A stretch of DNA of 64,000 bases from Pseudomonas sp. FEN (lineage in GTDB: Bacteria; Pseudomonadota; Gammaproteobacteria; Pseudomonadales; Pseudomonadaceae). Position 1 is the stretch's first letter, and each line of letters begins with the position of its first letter. Below, piece by piece: positions 14,696 to 22,967 of the stretch. A program made the position numbers and the translations under genes. The DNA is taken from NCBI RefSeq assembly GCF_904067045.1, contig NZ_CAJFDC010000024.1, positions 62,001 through 126,000 on the forward strand, read 5' to 3'. A model generated the notes under the pieces. The model worked only from the letters and a program-made list of their open reading frames with translations, was not told the DNA's origin and ran no database searches.

Positions 14696-16255
14696 ATGCG
14701 TATCAAAGTGCACTGTCAGAATCGCATCGGCATTCTTCGCGACATCCTCAATCTGTTGGTGGATTACGGCATCAATGTCGCCCGTGGCGAGGTCGGTGGC
14801 GACCAGGGCAACGCCATCTACCTGCATTGCCCAAATCTGATCAACCTGCAATTCCAGGCGCTGCGACCGAAGTTCGAGACCATTGCCGGGGTCTTTGGCG
14901 TCAAGCGCGTCGGCTTGATGCCCAGCGAGCGTCGGCATATGGAACTCAACGCCTTGCTCGGCGCGCTGGAGTTTCCGGTGCTGTCCATCGATATGGGCGG
15001 CTCGATTGTCGCGGCCAACCGGGCGGCGGCGCAGCTGTTGGGGGTTCGGGTCGACGAGGTGCCGGGCATTCCACTGGCGCGCTATGCGCCGGATTTCGAC
15101 CTGCCGGAGTTGGTGCGCGCCCACCAGTCGCGGATCAATGGTCTGCGGGTCAAGATCAAGGGTGACGTTTTCCTGGCGGATATTGCCCCGCTGCAGTCGG
15201 AGCACGATGACAGCGAGGCCATGGCCGGCGCGGTGCTGACCTTGCACCGCGCCGATCAGGTCGGCGAGCGTATCTACAATGTGCGCAAACAGGAGTTGCG
15301 CGGTTTCGACAGTATTTTCCAGAGCTCGAAAGTCATGGCCGCGGTGGTGCGTGAAGCCCGGCGCATGGCGCCACTGGATGCGCCGTTGCTGATCGAGGGC
15401 GAGACCGGGACCGGCAAGGAACTGCTCGCCCGCGCCTGCCATCTGGCCAGTCCGCGCGGGCAGGCGCCGCTGATGGCACTCAATTGCGCCGGCTTGCCGG
15501 AGCCCATGGCCGAAACCGAGCTGTTCGGTTACGGCCCTGGCGCGTTCGAGGGCGCCAGGGCCGAGGGTAAGCTCGGGCTGCTGGAGCTGACGGCTGGCGG
15601 CACCTTGTTTCTCGACGGAGTGGGAGAGATGAGCCCGCGCTTGCAGGTCAAGCTGCTGCGTTTTCTTCAGGACGGCGGCTTTCGGCGGGTCGGCAGTGAT
15701 GAGGAGGTCTACCTGGATGTGCGGGTGATCTGCGCCACCCAGGTCGATCTGTCGGAGCTGTGTTCGCGGGGCGAGTTTCGCCAAGACCTTTATCACCGTC
15801 TCAATGTGTTGTCGCTGCATATTCCGCCCCTGCGGGAGTGCCTGGATGGGCTGACACCGCTGGTGGAGCATTTTCTCGATCAGGCCAGTCGGCAGATCGG
15901 CTGCCCCTTGCCGAAGCTGGCGCCGACGGCGATGGAGCGGCTTTCGCGTTATCACTGGCCGGGTAATGTCCGGCAGTTGGAAAACGTGTTGTTCCAGGCG
16001 GTTTCCTTGTGCGAGGGCGGGGTGGTCAAGGTCGAGCATATCCGTTTACCGGACTATGGCGTGCGCCAGCCCCTGGGGGATTTTTCCCTGGAGGGTGGGC
16101 TGGACGAGATTGTCGGGCGATTCGAACGAGCGGTGTTGGAACGTTTGTATTCGGAGTATCCGAGCAGTCGCTTGCTGGGCAAGCGACTGGGGGTTTCCCA
16201 TACCACCATTGCCAACAAGCTGAAGGCGTATGACGTGGGCAAGGGCGGGCAATGA
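14696..16255 (+). CDS. phhR: Aromatic amino acid regulator PhhR (TyrR family)
   Basis: 519 residues. An N-terminal ACT domain (RIKVHCQNRIGILRDILNLL, about 1-75) is followed by a PAS domain (about 80-190), an AAA+ domain with Walker A GETGTGKE, and a C-terminal Fis-type helix-turn-helix (GKRLGVSHTTIANKL). The loop that contacts sigma54 reads GAFEGA rather than GAFTGA, so direct sigma54 activation is doubtful; TyrR of E. coli is likewise not a sigma54 activator. It is divergent from phhABC, which it is expected to activate with phenylalanine or tyrosine. Confidence 0.9.
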   Translation: MRIKVHCQNRIGILRDILNLLVDYGINVARGEVGGDQGNAIYLHCPNLINLQFQALRPKFETIAGVFGVKRVGLMPSERRHMELNALLGALEFPVLSIDMGGSIVAANRAAAQLLGVRVDEVPGIPLARYAPDFDLPELVRAHQSRINGLRVKIKGDVFLADIAPLQSEHDDSEAMAGAVLTLHRADQVGERIYNVRKQELRGFDSIFQSSKVMAAVVREARRMAPLDAPLLIEGETGTGKELLARACHLASPRGQAPLMALNCAGLPEPMAETELFGYGPGAFEGARAEGKLGLLELTAGGTLFLDGVGEMSPRLQVKLLRFLQDGGFRRVGSDEEVYLDVRVICATQVDLSELCSRGEFRQDLYHRLNVLSLHIPPLRECLDGLTPLVEHFLDQASRQIGCPLPKLAPTAMERLSRYHWPGNVRQLENVLFQAVSLCEGGVVKVEHIRLPDYGVRQPLGDFSLEGGLDEIVGRFERAVLERLYSEYPSSRLLGKRLGVSHTTIANKLKAYDVGKGGQ

Positions 16256-16261
16256 CGCCGC

Positions 16262-16287
16262 ACCGCCGCGAAGCTTTTGGCGGTTTT
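16262..16287 (+). terminator. Terminator after phhR
   Basis: ACCGCC and GGCGGT form a 6-bp stem that runs into TTTT, 7 bases after the phhR stop and between convergent genes. Confidence 0.5.
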
Positions 16288-16304
16288 GAAGGGTCAGGAC
16301 CGCA

Positions 16305-17027
16305 TCAGATGTGGAAGTAACCCACGCACGAGTCGAACGGCAGGCGCTTGAGTTCGATCTTGTTCATGTCGAACACTTCGCGCAGGGCCTTGGTTTCGCC
16401 CGGGAAGTTGCGATAGGCAACCTCGTCGAGGACCACGATGGCGCCTTTGGGCATGTACGGCAGGAAGGTTTCCAGGGCGACCTTGGTCGGCTCGTAGAGG
16501 TCGGTGTCGAGGATCAGCATGGCCACCACCAGGTCCGGACGGGACTTGACGAACTCCGGCACGGTCTTGCAGATGTCGCCCTTGACCAGTTCGCAGCGCG
16601 GGATGCGGTTGACCGGACGCAGCAGGTCGTTGGCATCGATCATGTCCTGGATCAGCGACTGGTCGGTATCGGAGAACATGTTCTCGTTGATGTCGGCCGG
16701 GTCTTCATCCTTGTTGATGCTGGTGAAGCCTTCGAAGGTATCGAAGCCGACGATCGAACGGTTGATGGCGTAAGGTTCCAGGATCATCGACAGGTGCATG
16801 TAGAGCATCAGCGAGTTGCCCTTGTACACGCCACATTCGATGATCGCGCCCGGCACGTCCATGACCTTCTTGAACAGCTCCATGCGCGACAGCGCGGCCG
16901 TCACGTTGATGCGGTTGGCGAACACGAACGGCGCGTCGGCCACGTACTCGGCATCGACCCGCTTGAGCACGCCGGCGCGGGTTTCATTGTATTGGGCCTC
17001 GGCAGGCGTAATGCGGCGCTTGGTCAT
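16305..17027 (-). CDS. TylF/MycF-type sugar O-methyltransferase
   Basis: 240-residue class I SAM-dependent methyltransferase of the TylF (macrocin O-methyltransferase) family. Visible blocks are PGAIIECGVYKGNSLMLYM, SIVGFDTFEGFTSINKD, and the metal-binding acidic stretch LILDTDLYEPTKVALE followed by KGAIVVLDEVAYRNFPGE. Known members methylate hydroxyls of nucleotide or macrolide sugars. Its start overlaps the stop of the dioxygenase gene by 4 bases. By location next to the flagellar genes, and because a sigma28-like promoter precedes the pair, it probably modifies a flagellin glycan; the acceptor is unknown. Confidence 0.8.
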   Translation of the reverse strand: MTKRRITPAEAQYNETRAGVLKRVDAEYVADAPFVFANRINVTAALSRMELFKKVMDVPGAIIECGVYKGNSLMLYMHLSMILEPYAINRSIVGFDTFEGFTSINKDEDPADINENMFSDTDQSLIQDMIDANDLLRPVNRIPRCELVKGDICKTVPEFVKSRPDLVVAMLILDTDLYEPTKVALETFLPYMPKGAIVVLDEVAYRNFPGETKALREVFDMNKIELKRLPFDSCVGYFHI

Positions 17028-17890
17028 TGATAGATTCCTTGGAAATTCGAGAAGTCGTGGGCGTGGAAGTAGTCTTTGAAGCCGGCCCCAACATCCGGGC
17101 AGGCGCTGTCGACGTTGGGGGCGCCGCGCTTGTGTTGCAGGTCATCCAGGTGCATCAGGCGGAAGTCCACGCTGAAACGGGTTTGTTCGGTGTAATTGGG
17201 TACGGTGCCATGCAAATGTGAACCGGAGAAGATCAGCATCTCGCCGGTGTTGCCGGCAATGCGGATTTCCGACGCGGTGTCGATCTCGGCCAGCGGCACC
17301 GGGTGCACGCGTGCTTCTTCGGTCAGGTTGTCCTTGGCTTTGTGCCGCTGGTTGTTGATCCAGTCGTTCAGGCTCCAGTCCTTCGAAGTGTTGAGTACCG
17401 GCTTTTCGAAGTAGCCGGGGTTGATCATCATGGTCTGGTCCGGGGTAATGGTGTAGACCGGCATCCAGGTATTGATCTGGCAATCCACGCTGCCGTACCA
17501 GCTGTCGCGATGCGGTTTGTAGGCATAGCTGACGCCAGCGTGCAGGTAATTGTAGTTGGGCACCACGCGCAAGCGCGGGACGTCGAAGATGTACTCGCGC
17601 GGGTCGAGGCCGACCTCATGGATAAACCCCAGGATCAGGTCCTTGACGCGCTGGCTGTTGGTGAACTGGCCTTTGAGGCGGGTGACCCGGCTGACGAATT
17701 CTTCGACCGGCATCATCTTGTGCAGGGACTGGTGATCGGTTTCGCCGTCGAAGGCCAGGGTGATGCTTTCCTTGGCGAAGACACAGAGTTCCTTGGCGGT
17801 CGCCAGCTGGGTATCCAGGAAGATGTCACCTGAATAGATCGCTTCCTTGAAGTCGGCTTTTTTCTGTAGCTGGTTGATGTACAGGTTCAC
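17024..17890 (-). CDS. Fe(II)/2-oxoglutarate dioxygenase (PhyH-like)
   Basis: 288 residues. The start is a GTG at 17890 with a strong AGGAGG 8 bases upstream. The metal-binding HxD is in KPHRDSWYG, with the distal His in FSGSHLHGTVPN and the 2-oxoglutarate Arg in TRFSVDFR. The N-terminal 60 residues resemble no domain I know. It could hydroxylate or otherwise oxidise a nucleotide sugar or a peptide-linked sugar. It is translationally coupled to the TylF-type methyltransferase, suggesting hydroxylation followed by methylation; this is inference. Confidence 0.75.
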   Translation of the reverse strand: MNLYINQLQKKADFKEAIYSGDIFLDTQLATAKELCVFAKESITLAFDGETDHQSLHKMMPVEEFVSRVTRLKGQFTNSQRVKDLILGFIHEVGLDPREYIFDVPRLRVVPNYNYLHAGVSYAYKPHRDSWYGSVDCQINTWMPVYTITPDQTMMINPGYFEKPVLNTSKDWSLNDWINNQRHKAKDNLTEEARVHPVPLAEIDTASEIRIAGNTGEMLIFSGSHLHGTVPNYTEQTRFSVDFRLMHLDDLQHKRGAPNVDSACPDVGAGFKDYFHAHDFSNFQGIYQ

Positions 17891-18155
17891 TGTAGTCCTC
17901 CTGAATACTTGTGGCTGATTCTGAATGTCGGCAGCCCCTGGGCAAACTTAATCTCGTTCGCCGTTTGCCAGGTTGGCTTGCAAGGTCCATTCCAGGGTGG
18001 TTTTTCTGACGCCAGCCTTCCTGGGAGGGGAAGACCGAAACTTGCCGCCAGCGGCATAAGGGCGCCGTTTTTTCGTCTGGCCTCAAGGCCTTGGAAACCC
18101 GTGAAATGTACTCAAGCCCCCGGCCCAGTGGCTTGTCCTGCGTCAAAAAACAAGT
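17891..18155. other. Divergent promoter region before flgF
   Basis: No gene was seen. It carries the leftward sigma28-like promoter at 17925-17951. The remainder contains short GC-rich inverted repeats (for example GGCCT/AGGCC near 18080-18095). Confidence 0.4.
17925..17951 (-). promoter_or_regulatory. Sigma28 (FliA)-type promoter of dioxygenase/TylF unit
   Basis: On the minus strand: TTAAGTTT (17951-17944), exactly 11 bases, then GCCGACAT (17932-17925). The FliA consensus is TAAAGTTT-N11-GCCGATAA. The match is 7/8 and 6/8 with perfect spacing, 34 bases before the GTG start. Confidence 0.6.
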
Positions 18156-18171
18156 TGGTTCGGAAATTGCT
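18156..18171 (+). promoter_or_regulatory. Sigma54 promoter of flgFGHIJKL
   Basis: TGGTTCG-GAAA-TTGCT: the -24 GG and -12 GC are separated by exactly 10 bases (GG at 18157-18158, GC at 18169-18170). It lies 57 bases before the flgF start, as expected for an RpoN-dependent hook-basal-body operon. Confidence 0.75.
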
Positions 18172-18227
18172 TGCGCCTCTCGCAGTACAGCGGTGGCGGC
18201 AAACGTCCGTCAGGAAGAGGAAAGACT

Positions 18228-18968
18228 GTGGACAAGTACCTTTACGTGGCAATGACCGGTGCCAGCCAGAATGCCCTGGCGCAAAAGGCCCATGCCAACA
18301 ATCTGGCGAACCTCTCGACCAACGGTTTTCAACGCGACCTGGAACAGGCCCGTTCGATGCCGGTGTTCGGCGACAGCTTTCCGTCGCGTGCCTATGCCAT
18401 GACCGAGCGTCCGGCCACCGACTTCACTGCCGGGCCCATGGTGCAAACCGGTCGCGACCTCGATGTGGCGGTGTCCGGCGACGGTTGGGTTGCCGTGCAG
18501 ACGCCTGATGGCGGTGAGGGGTATGTGCGCACCGCGAGCATGAATATTGACGCCCTTGGCGTGCTGCGCGCCGGCAACGGCATGCCGGTCATGGGCAACT
18601 CCGGGCCGATCGCCGTGCCGCCGGAGTCGAAGATCGAAGTGGGCGAGGATGGCACCATCAGCATTCGCTCCATGGGTGAAGGGCCGCGAGTGGTGGCCGT
18701 GGTCGACCGCATCAAGCTGGTCAACCCGGACCTCAAGTCCATGACCAAGGGACCTGACGCCTTGATTCATACCGCGGACGGTACGCCGGCACCTGCCGAC
18801 GCCAACGTCAAGGTGGTGTCGGGGTTCCTGGAAGGCAGCAACGTCAATGCCGTCGAGGAAATGACTTCGGTACTGGCCCTGTCCAAACAGTTCGAATTGC
18901 ACATCAAGATGATGAACACCGCCAAAGACGATGACACGGCTATGGCTCGGGTCTTGCAGAACAGCTAA
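18228..18968 (+). CDS. flgF: Flagellar basal-body rod protein FlgF
   Basis: 246 residues from a GTG at 18228 with AGAGGAAAG upstream; starting here gives the normal N-terminus (MDKYLYVAMTGASQNALAQK). The N-terminal flagellar rod motif HANNLANLSTNGFQRD and the C-terminal motif NAVEEMTSVLALSKQFELHI frame the protein. It is a proximal rod component exported by the flagellar type III apparatus. It is the first gene of flgFGHIJKL, behind a sigma54 promoter. Confidence 0.95.
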   Translation: MDKYLYVAMTGASQNALAQKAHANNLANLSTNGFQRDLEQARSMPVFGDSFPSRAYAMTERPATDFTAGPMVQTGRDLDVAVSGDGWVAVQTPDGGEGYVRTASMNIDALGVLRAGNGMPVMGNSGPIAVPPESKIEVGEDGTISIRSMGEGPRVVAVVDRIKLVNPDLKSMTKGPDALIHTADGTPAPADANVKVVSGFLEGSNVNAVEEMTSVLALSKQFELHIKMMNTAKDDDTAMARVLQNS

Positions 18969-19014
18969 TCACCAGAACGTAGCGCCGTAAAACAGGCGCG
19001 CGAAGGAGAACAGA

Positions 19015-19800
19015 ATGCTTCCGGCTCTATGGGTTGCAAAAACAGGTTTGGCGGCACAAGACACCAACCTGACGACTATTTCCAACAACCTGGCCAACGT
19101 CTCGACCACCGGCTTCAAGCGTGATCGCGCCGAGTTCCAGGACCTGCTGTACCAGATCAAACGTCAGCCGGGCGCCCAGTCGACCCAGGACAGCGAACTG
19201 CCGTCGGGTCTGCAACTGGGTACCGGTGTGCGGATCGTCGGCACCCAAAAGAACTTCACCGCCGGTAGCCTGCAAACCACCGACCAGCCGCTGGATATGG
19301 CCGTCAATGGCCGGGGGTTCTTCCAGATCCTGCAGCCGGATGGCACCACGGCGTACACCCGTGACGGTACCTTCCACCTGAGCAACACCGGTCAGATTGT
19401 CACCGCCAGCGGTTTCACCCTGCAGCCGGCAATCATCATCCCGAACAATGCCCAGACCTTCACCGTCGGCAAGGACGGCACGGTCTCGATCACCGTCGCT
19501 GGCAACCCGGCTTCGCAAGTGATCGGCAATATCCAGACCGCCGACTTCATCAACCCGGCCGGCTTGCAGGCCGTGGGCGGCAACCTGTTCCTGGAAACCG
19601 CCGCCAGCGGTGCGCCGCAAGTCGGCACGCCGGGCCTCAACGGTTTCGGTACCACAGAGCAGAGCACCCTGGAAACGTCCAACGTCAGCACCGTGGAGGA
19701 GATGGTCAACATGATCACTACCCAGCGTGCCTACGAGATGAACTCCAAGGTGATTTCCACCGCCGACCAGATGCTCCAGTACGTCGCACAGAACCTGTAA
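19015..19800 (+). CDS. flgG: Flagellar distal rod protein FlgG
   Basis: 261 residues, the standard length. The N-terminal motif TTISNNLANVSTTGFKRDRA and the C-terminal helix EEMVNMITTQRAYEMNSKVI are diagnostic. It forms the distal rod through the outer membrane rings. It lies 46 bases after flgF with a GAAGGAGAA ribosome site. Confidence 0.97.
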   Translation: MLPALWVAKTGLAAQDTNLTTISNNLANVSTTGFKRDRAEFQDLLYQIKRQPGAQSTQDSELPSGLQLGTGVRIVGTQKNFTAGSLQTTDQPLDMAVNGRGFFQILQPDGTTAYTRDGTFHLSNTGQIVTASGFTLQPAIIIPNNAQTFTVGKDGTVSITVAGNPASQVIGNIQTADFINPAGLQAVGGNLFLETAASGAPQVGTPGLNGFGTTEQSTLETSNVSTVEEMVNMITTQRAYEMNSKVISTADQMLQYVAQNL

Positions 19801-19855
19801 TCAAGTCTATGAGGCGGCCTGAAGGGCGCCTGCAACACCGTGAGGTAATAGGGTC

Positions 19856-20533
19856 ATGAATCGGTTGTTTTCCATGCTCGCGTTGAGCGCGATGGCGCTG
19901 CTGGCTGGCTGCATGAGCCCGCCGCCCAAGCCCAATGACCCGTATTACGCGCCGGTGTTGCCGCGCACCCCGCTGCCCGCCGCGGCGAACAACGGTTCGA
20001 TCTACCAGGCAGGTTTCGAGCAGAACCTGTATGGCGACCGCAAGGCTTTCCGGGTCGGCGATATCATCACCATTACCCTGAACGAAGCCACCCAGGCCAG
20101 CAAGAACGCCAACTCCGACCTGTCGAAGAAGGACGCCAACAACTTTGGCCTGACCTCTCTCTTCGGTTCGCCGGTGACCAGTGGCAACGTCAACCTGGGG
20201 ATCGGTTATGGCGGTACCAAGACCACTGACGGCACGTCCAAGGCCGCGCAGAGCAACAGCCTGACTGGTTCGATTACCGTGACCGTGGCCGACGTGTTGC
20301 CCAACGGTATTATTGCCGTACGCGGCGAGAAGTGGCTGACCCTCAACACCGGCAATGAGCTGGTACGCATCGCCGGGATGGTCCGGGCCGATGATATCGC
20401 CACCGACAACACCGTGCCGTCCACTCGCGTGGCCGATGCGCGCATCACCTACTCGGGTACCGGCGCCTTTGCCGATACGAGCCAGCCGGGTTGGCTCGAC
20501 CGCTTCTTCCTCAGCCCGCTCTGGCCTTTCTAG
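19856..20533 (+). CDS. flgH: Flagellar L-ring lipoprotein FlgH
   Basis: 225 residues. It has a lipoprotein signal with lipobox LLAGC (Cys19), followed by FRVGDIITITLNEATQASKN and VLPNGIIAVRGEKWLTLNTG, the hallmarks of FlgH. It forms the outer-membrane L ring. It sits between flgG and flgI in the usual order. Confidence 0.97.
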   Translation: MNRLFSMLALSAMALLAGCMSPPPKPNDPYYAPVLPRTPLPAAANNGSIYQAGFEQNLYGDRKAFRVGDIITITLNEATQASKNANSDLSKKDANNFGLTSLFGSPVTSGNVNLGIGYGGTKTTDGTSKAAQSNSLTGSITVTVADVLPNGIIAVRGEKWLTLNTGNELVRIAGMVRADDIATDNTVPSTRVADARITYSGTGAFADTSQPGWLDRFFLSPLWPF

Positions 20534-20544
20534 GTGCTATGACC

Positions 20545-21654
20545 ATGTTCAATCTCAAGCATCTGATGGCGGCCGTGCTGCTGATGTCCACCGCTTGCGC
20601 TGTCCAGGCCGAGCGTTTGAAGGACATTGCCAGTATTTCCGGTGTGCGTTCCAACCAATTGATCGGTTACGGTCTGGTGGTCGGCCTCAATGGCTCGGGT
20701 GACCAGACCACCCAGACACCGTTCACCCTGCAGACCTTCAACAACATGCTCTCGCAGTTCGGCATCAAGGTACCGGCCAACGCCGGTACCGTGCAGTTGA
20801 AGAACGTCGCGGCGGTGTCGATCAGTGCCGATCTGCCGGCGTTCGCCAAGCCGGGTCAGGTGGTGGATATCACCGTCTCGTCCATCGGTAATGCCAAGAG
20901 CCTGCGCGGCGGCACCCTGTTGATGACGCCGCTCAAGGGGATCGACGGCAACGTCTACGCCATCGCCCAGGGCAACCTGGTGGTGGGTGGTTTCGATGCT
21001 TCGGGCGCGGACGGTTCGAAGATCACCGTCAACGTTCCATCGGCCGGTCGTATTCCTGGCGGGGCCTCGGTAGAGCGGGCGGTACCGAGCGGTTTCAACC
21101 AGGGCAACAGCCTGACCCTGAATCTCAACCGTTCCGACTTCACCACCGCCAAGCGGGTGGTCGACAAGATCAATGACATGCTCGGCCCGGGCGTGGCCCA
21201 GGCCATCGATGGCGGTTCGATTCGCGTGACCGCGCCGCTGGATCCGAGCCAGCGGGTCGACTACTTGTCGATCCTGGAAAACCTCGAGGTCGACCCGGGC
21301 CAGGCGGTGGCGAAAGTCATCATCAACTCGCGTACCGGCACCATCGTGATCGGCCAGAACGTCAAGGTGTCGCCGGCCGCGGTGACCCACGGCAGCCTGA
21401 CCGTGACCATTACCGAAGACCCGATCGTCAGCCAGCCGGGGCCGCTGTCCAATGGCACCACGGCAGTGGTACCGCGTTCGCGGGTCAATGCCCAGCAGGA
21501 AGCCAAGCCGATGTTCAAGTTCGGCCCGGGGACCACGCTGGACGAGATCGTCCGTGCGGTGAACCAGGTTGGAGCGGCGCCAGGCGACTTGATGGCGATT
21601 CTCGAAGCCTTGAAACAGGCCGGCGCCCTGCAAGCCGACCTGATCGTGATTTGA
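20545..21654 (+). CDS. flgI: Flagellar P-ring protein FlgI
   Basis: 369 residues from the ATG at 20545, preceded by AGGTG at 8 bases; this length equals that of Pseudomonas FlgI. The ATG at 20539 is an alternative. A signal peptide (about 1-22, ending AVQA) is followed by RLKDIASISGVRSNQLIGYG and NGSGDQTTQTPFTLQTFNNM. The protein forms the periplasmic P ring around the rod. Confidence 0.96.
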   Translation: MFNLKHLMAAVLLMSTACAVQAERLKDIASISGVRSNQLIGYGLVVGLNGSGDQTTQTPFTLQTFNNMLSQFGIKVPANAGTVQLKNVAAVSISADLPAFAKPGQVVDITVSSIGNAKSLRGGTLLMTPLKGIDGNVYAIAQGNLVVGGFDASGADGSKITVNVPSAGRIPGGASVERAVPSGFNQGNSLTLNLNRSDFTTAKRVVDKINDMLGPGVAQAIDGGSIRVTAPLDPSQRVDYLSILENLEVDPGQAVAKVIINSRTGTIVIGQNVKVSPAAVTHGSLTVTITEDPIVSQPGPLSNGTTAVVPRSRVNAQQEAKPMFKFGPGTTLDEIVRAVNQVGAAPGDLMAILEALKQAGALQADLIVI

Positions 21655-21664
21655 GGCCGTCGAT

Positions 21665-22957
21665 ATGGACATGCGCAAGAGCGGGCTGGTCAGCACCAGC
21701 GACTCCGGTGCCTACAGCGACCTGAATCGACTGAACAACCTGAAGGTCGGCAATCGCGACAGCGACGCCAATATCCGCAAAGTGGCGCAGGAGTTCGAAT
21801 CGCTGTTCATCGGCGAAATGCTCAAGTCCGCGCGCTCGGCCAGTGATGTGCTGGCCAAGGACAATCCGCTCAATACGCCGACGACCAAGCAATACCAGGA
21901 AATGTACGATCATCAGTTGGCCGTGACCATGTCGCGCCAGGGTGGTGGTATCGGCTTGGCCGATGTGCTGGTGCGGCAGATGACCAAGAACAAACCGACG
22001 CGGCCTTCCGAGGGTGGGCTCAAGGTTGGGCCGCCAGCCGGTACGGTTGCGGTCGAAGCGCCGGTGGAGACACCGATCGGCGCCGGGACCACCACGACGG
22101 CGACCTCGGCTTCACCGTTCGTGCGCTCCAATGGCCAGCATCCGCTATGGGCTTCGCGGGTCGCCAGTCCGCTGCATAACAGCGACGGTAGCCTGCGCAA
22201 CGATATGGCCAAGATCAACCAGCGCCGCCTGTCCCTGCCGAGCAAGTTGACCGACCGTCTGGTGGCCGGACTGGTACCGTCGGCCGATGGCAGCCTGGCC
22301 GCGGTCAATACCCAGGCCTTGCCGGAGCGCAACAGTGCCTCCACCGATTCCTTGCTCCAGGGACAGGCTGCCCGCAGCCTGAGCCGGGTGCCGGCCAGCG
22401 GCATGCAGATCTACGGTCGCGCCGTGGCCCAGCCGCCGTTGGCGCCGGCCAAGCACGCCTTCAGCTCGGCCGACGAATTCGTCGCCACCATGCTGCCGAT
22501 GGCGGAGCAGGCGGCCAGGCGCATCGGTGTCGACCCCCGTTATCTGGTGGCCCAGGCGGCCCTGGAAACCGGTTGGGGCAAATCGGTCATGCGCCAGCAG
22601 GACGGCAGCAGCAGTCACAACCTGTTCGGCATCAAGGCCGGCAGCAGTTGGCAGGGGCCCCAGGCTCGCGCCATCACCAGCGAGTTCAAGAATGGCCGGA
22701 TGGTCAAGGAGACCGCGGACTTCCGTTCCTATGCCTCCTATCAGGACAGCTTCCACGACCTGGTGACCATGTTGCAAAGCAATAATCGCTATCAAGATGT
22801 GCTGAAGTCGGCCGATAAACCGGAACAGTTTGTACGCGAGTTGCAAAAGGCCGGGTATGCCACCGATCCGGACTACGCCAGCAAGATTTCGCAAATAGCA
22901 AAACAGATGAAGAGCTACCAGAACTACGCTGCGGCGGGCGCTTCCACGAATTTATAA
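21665..22957 (+). CDS. flgJ: Flagellar rod assembly peptidoglycan hydrolase FlgJ
   Basis: 430 residues. The N-terminal rod-capping domain (about 35-110, VAQEFESLFIGEMLKSAR) and the C-terminal glucosaminidase domain (about 265-425) are joined by a Thr/Ala/Ser-rich linker. The catalytic acid is probably Glu301 in AALETGWGKS. It cuts the peptidoglycan so that the rod can pass, and it caps the growing rod. Confidence 0.96.
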   Translation: MDMRKSGLVSTSDSGAYSDLNRLNNLKVGNRDSDANIRKVAQEFESLFIGEMLKSARSASDVLAKDNPLNTPTTKQYQEMYDHQLAVTMSRQGGGIGLADVLVRQMTKNKPTRPSEGGLKVGPPAGTVAVEAPVETPIGAGTTTTATSASPFVRSNGQHPLWASRVASPLHNSDGSLRNDMAKINQRRLSLPSKLTDRLVAGLVPSADGSLAAVNTQALPERNSASTDSLLQGQAARSLSRVPASGMQIYGRAVAQPPLAPAKHAFSSADEFVATMLPMAEQAARRIGVDPRYLVAQAALETGWGKSVMRQQDGSSSHNLFGIKAGSSWQGPQARAITSEFKNGRMVKETADFRSYASYQDSFHDLVTMLQSNNRYQDVLKSADKPEQFVRELQKAGYATDPDYASKISQIAKQMKSYQNYAAAGASTNL

Positions 22958-22967
22958 GGTCTGAATC

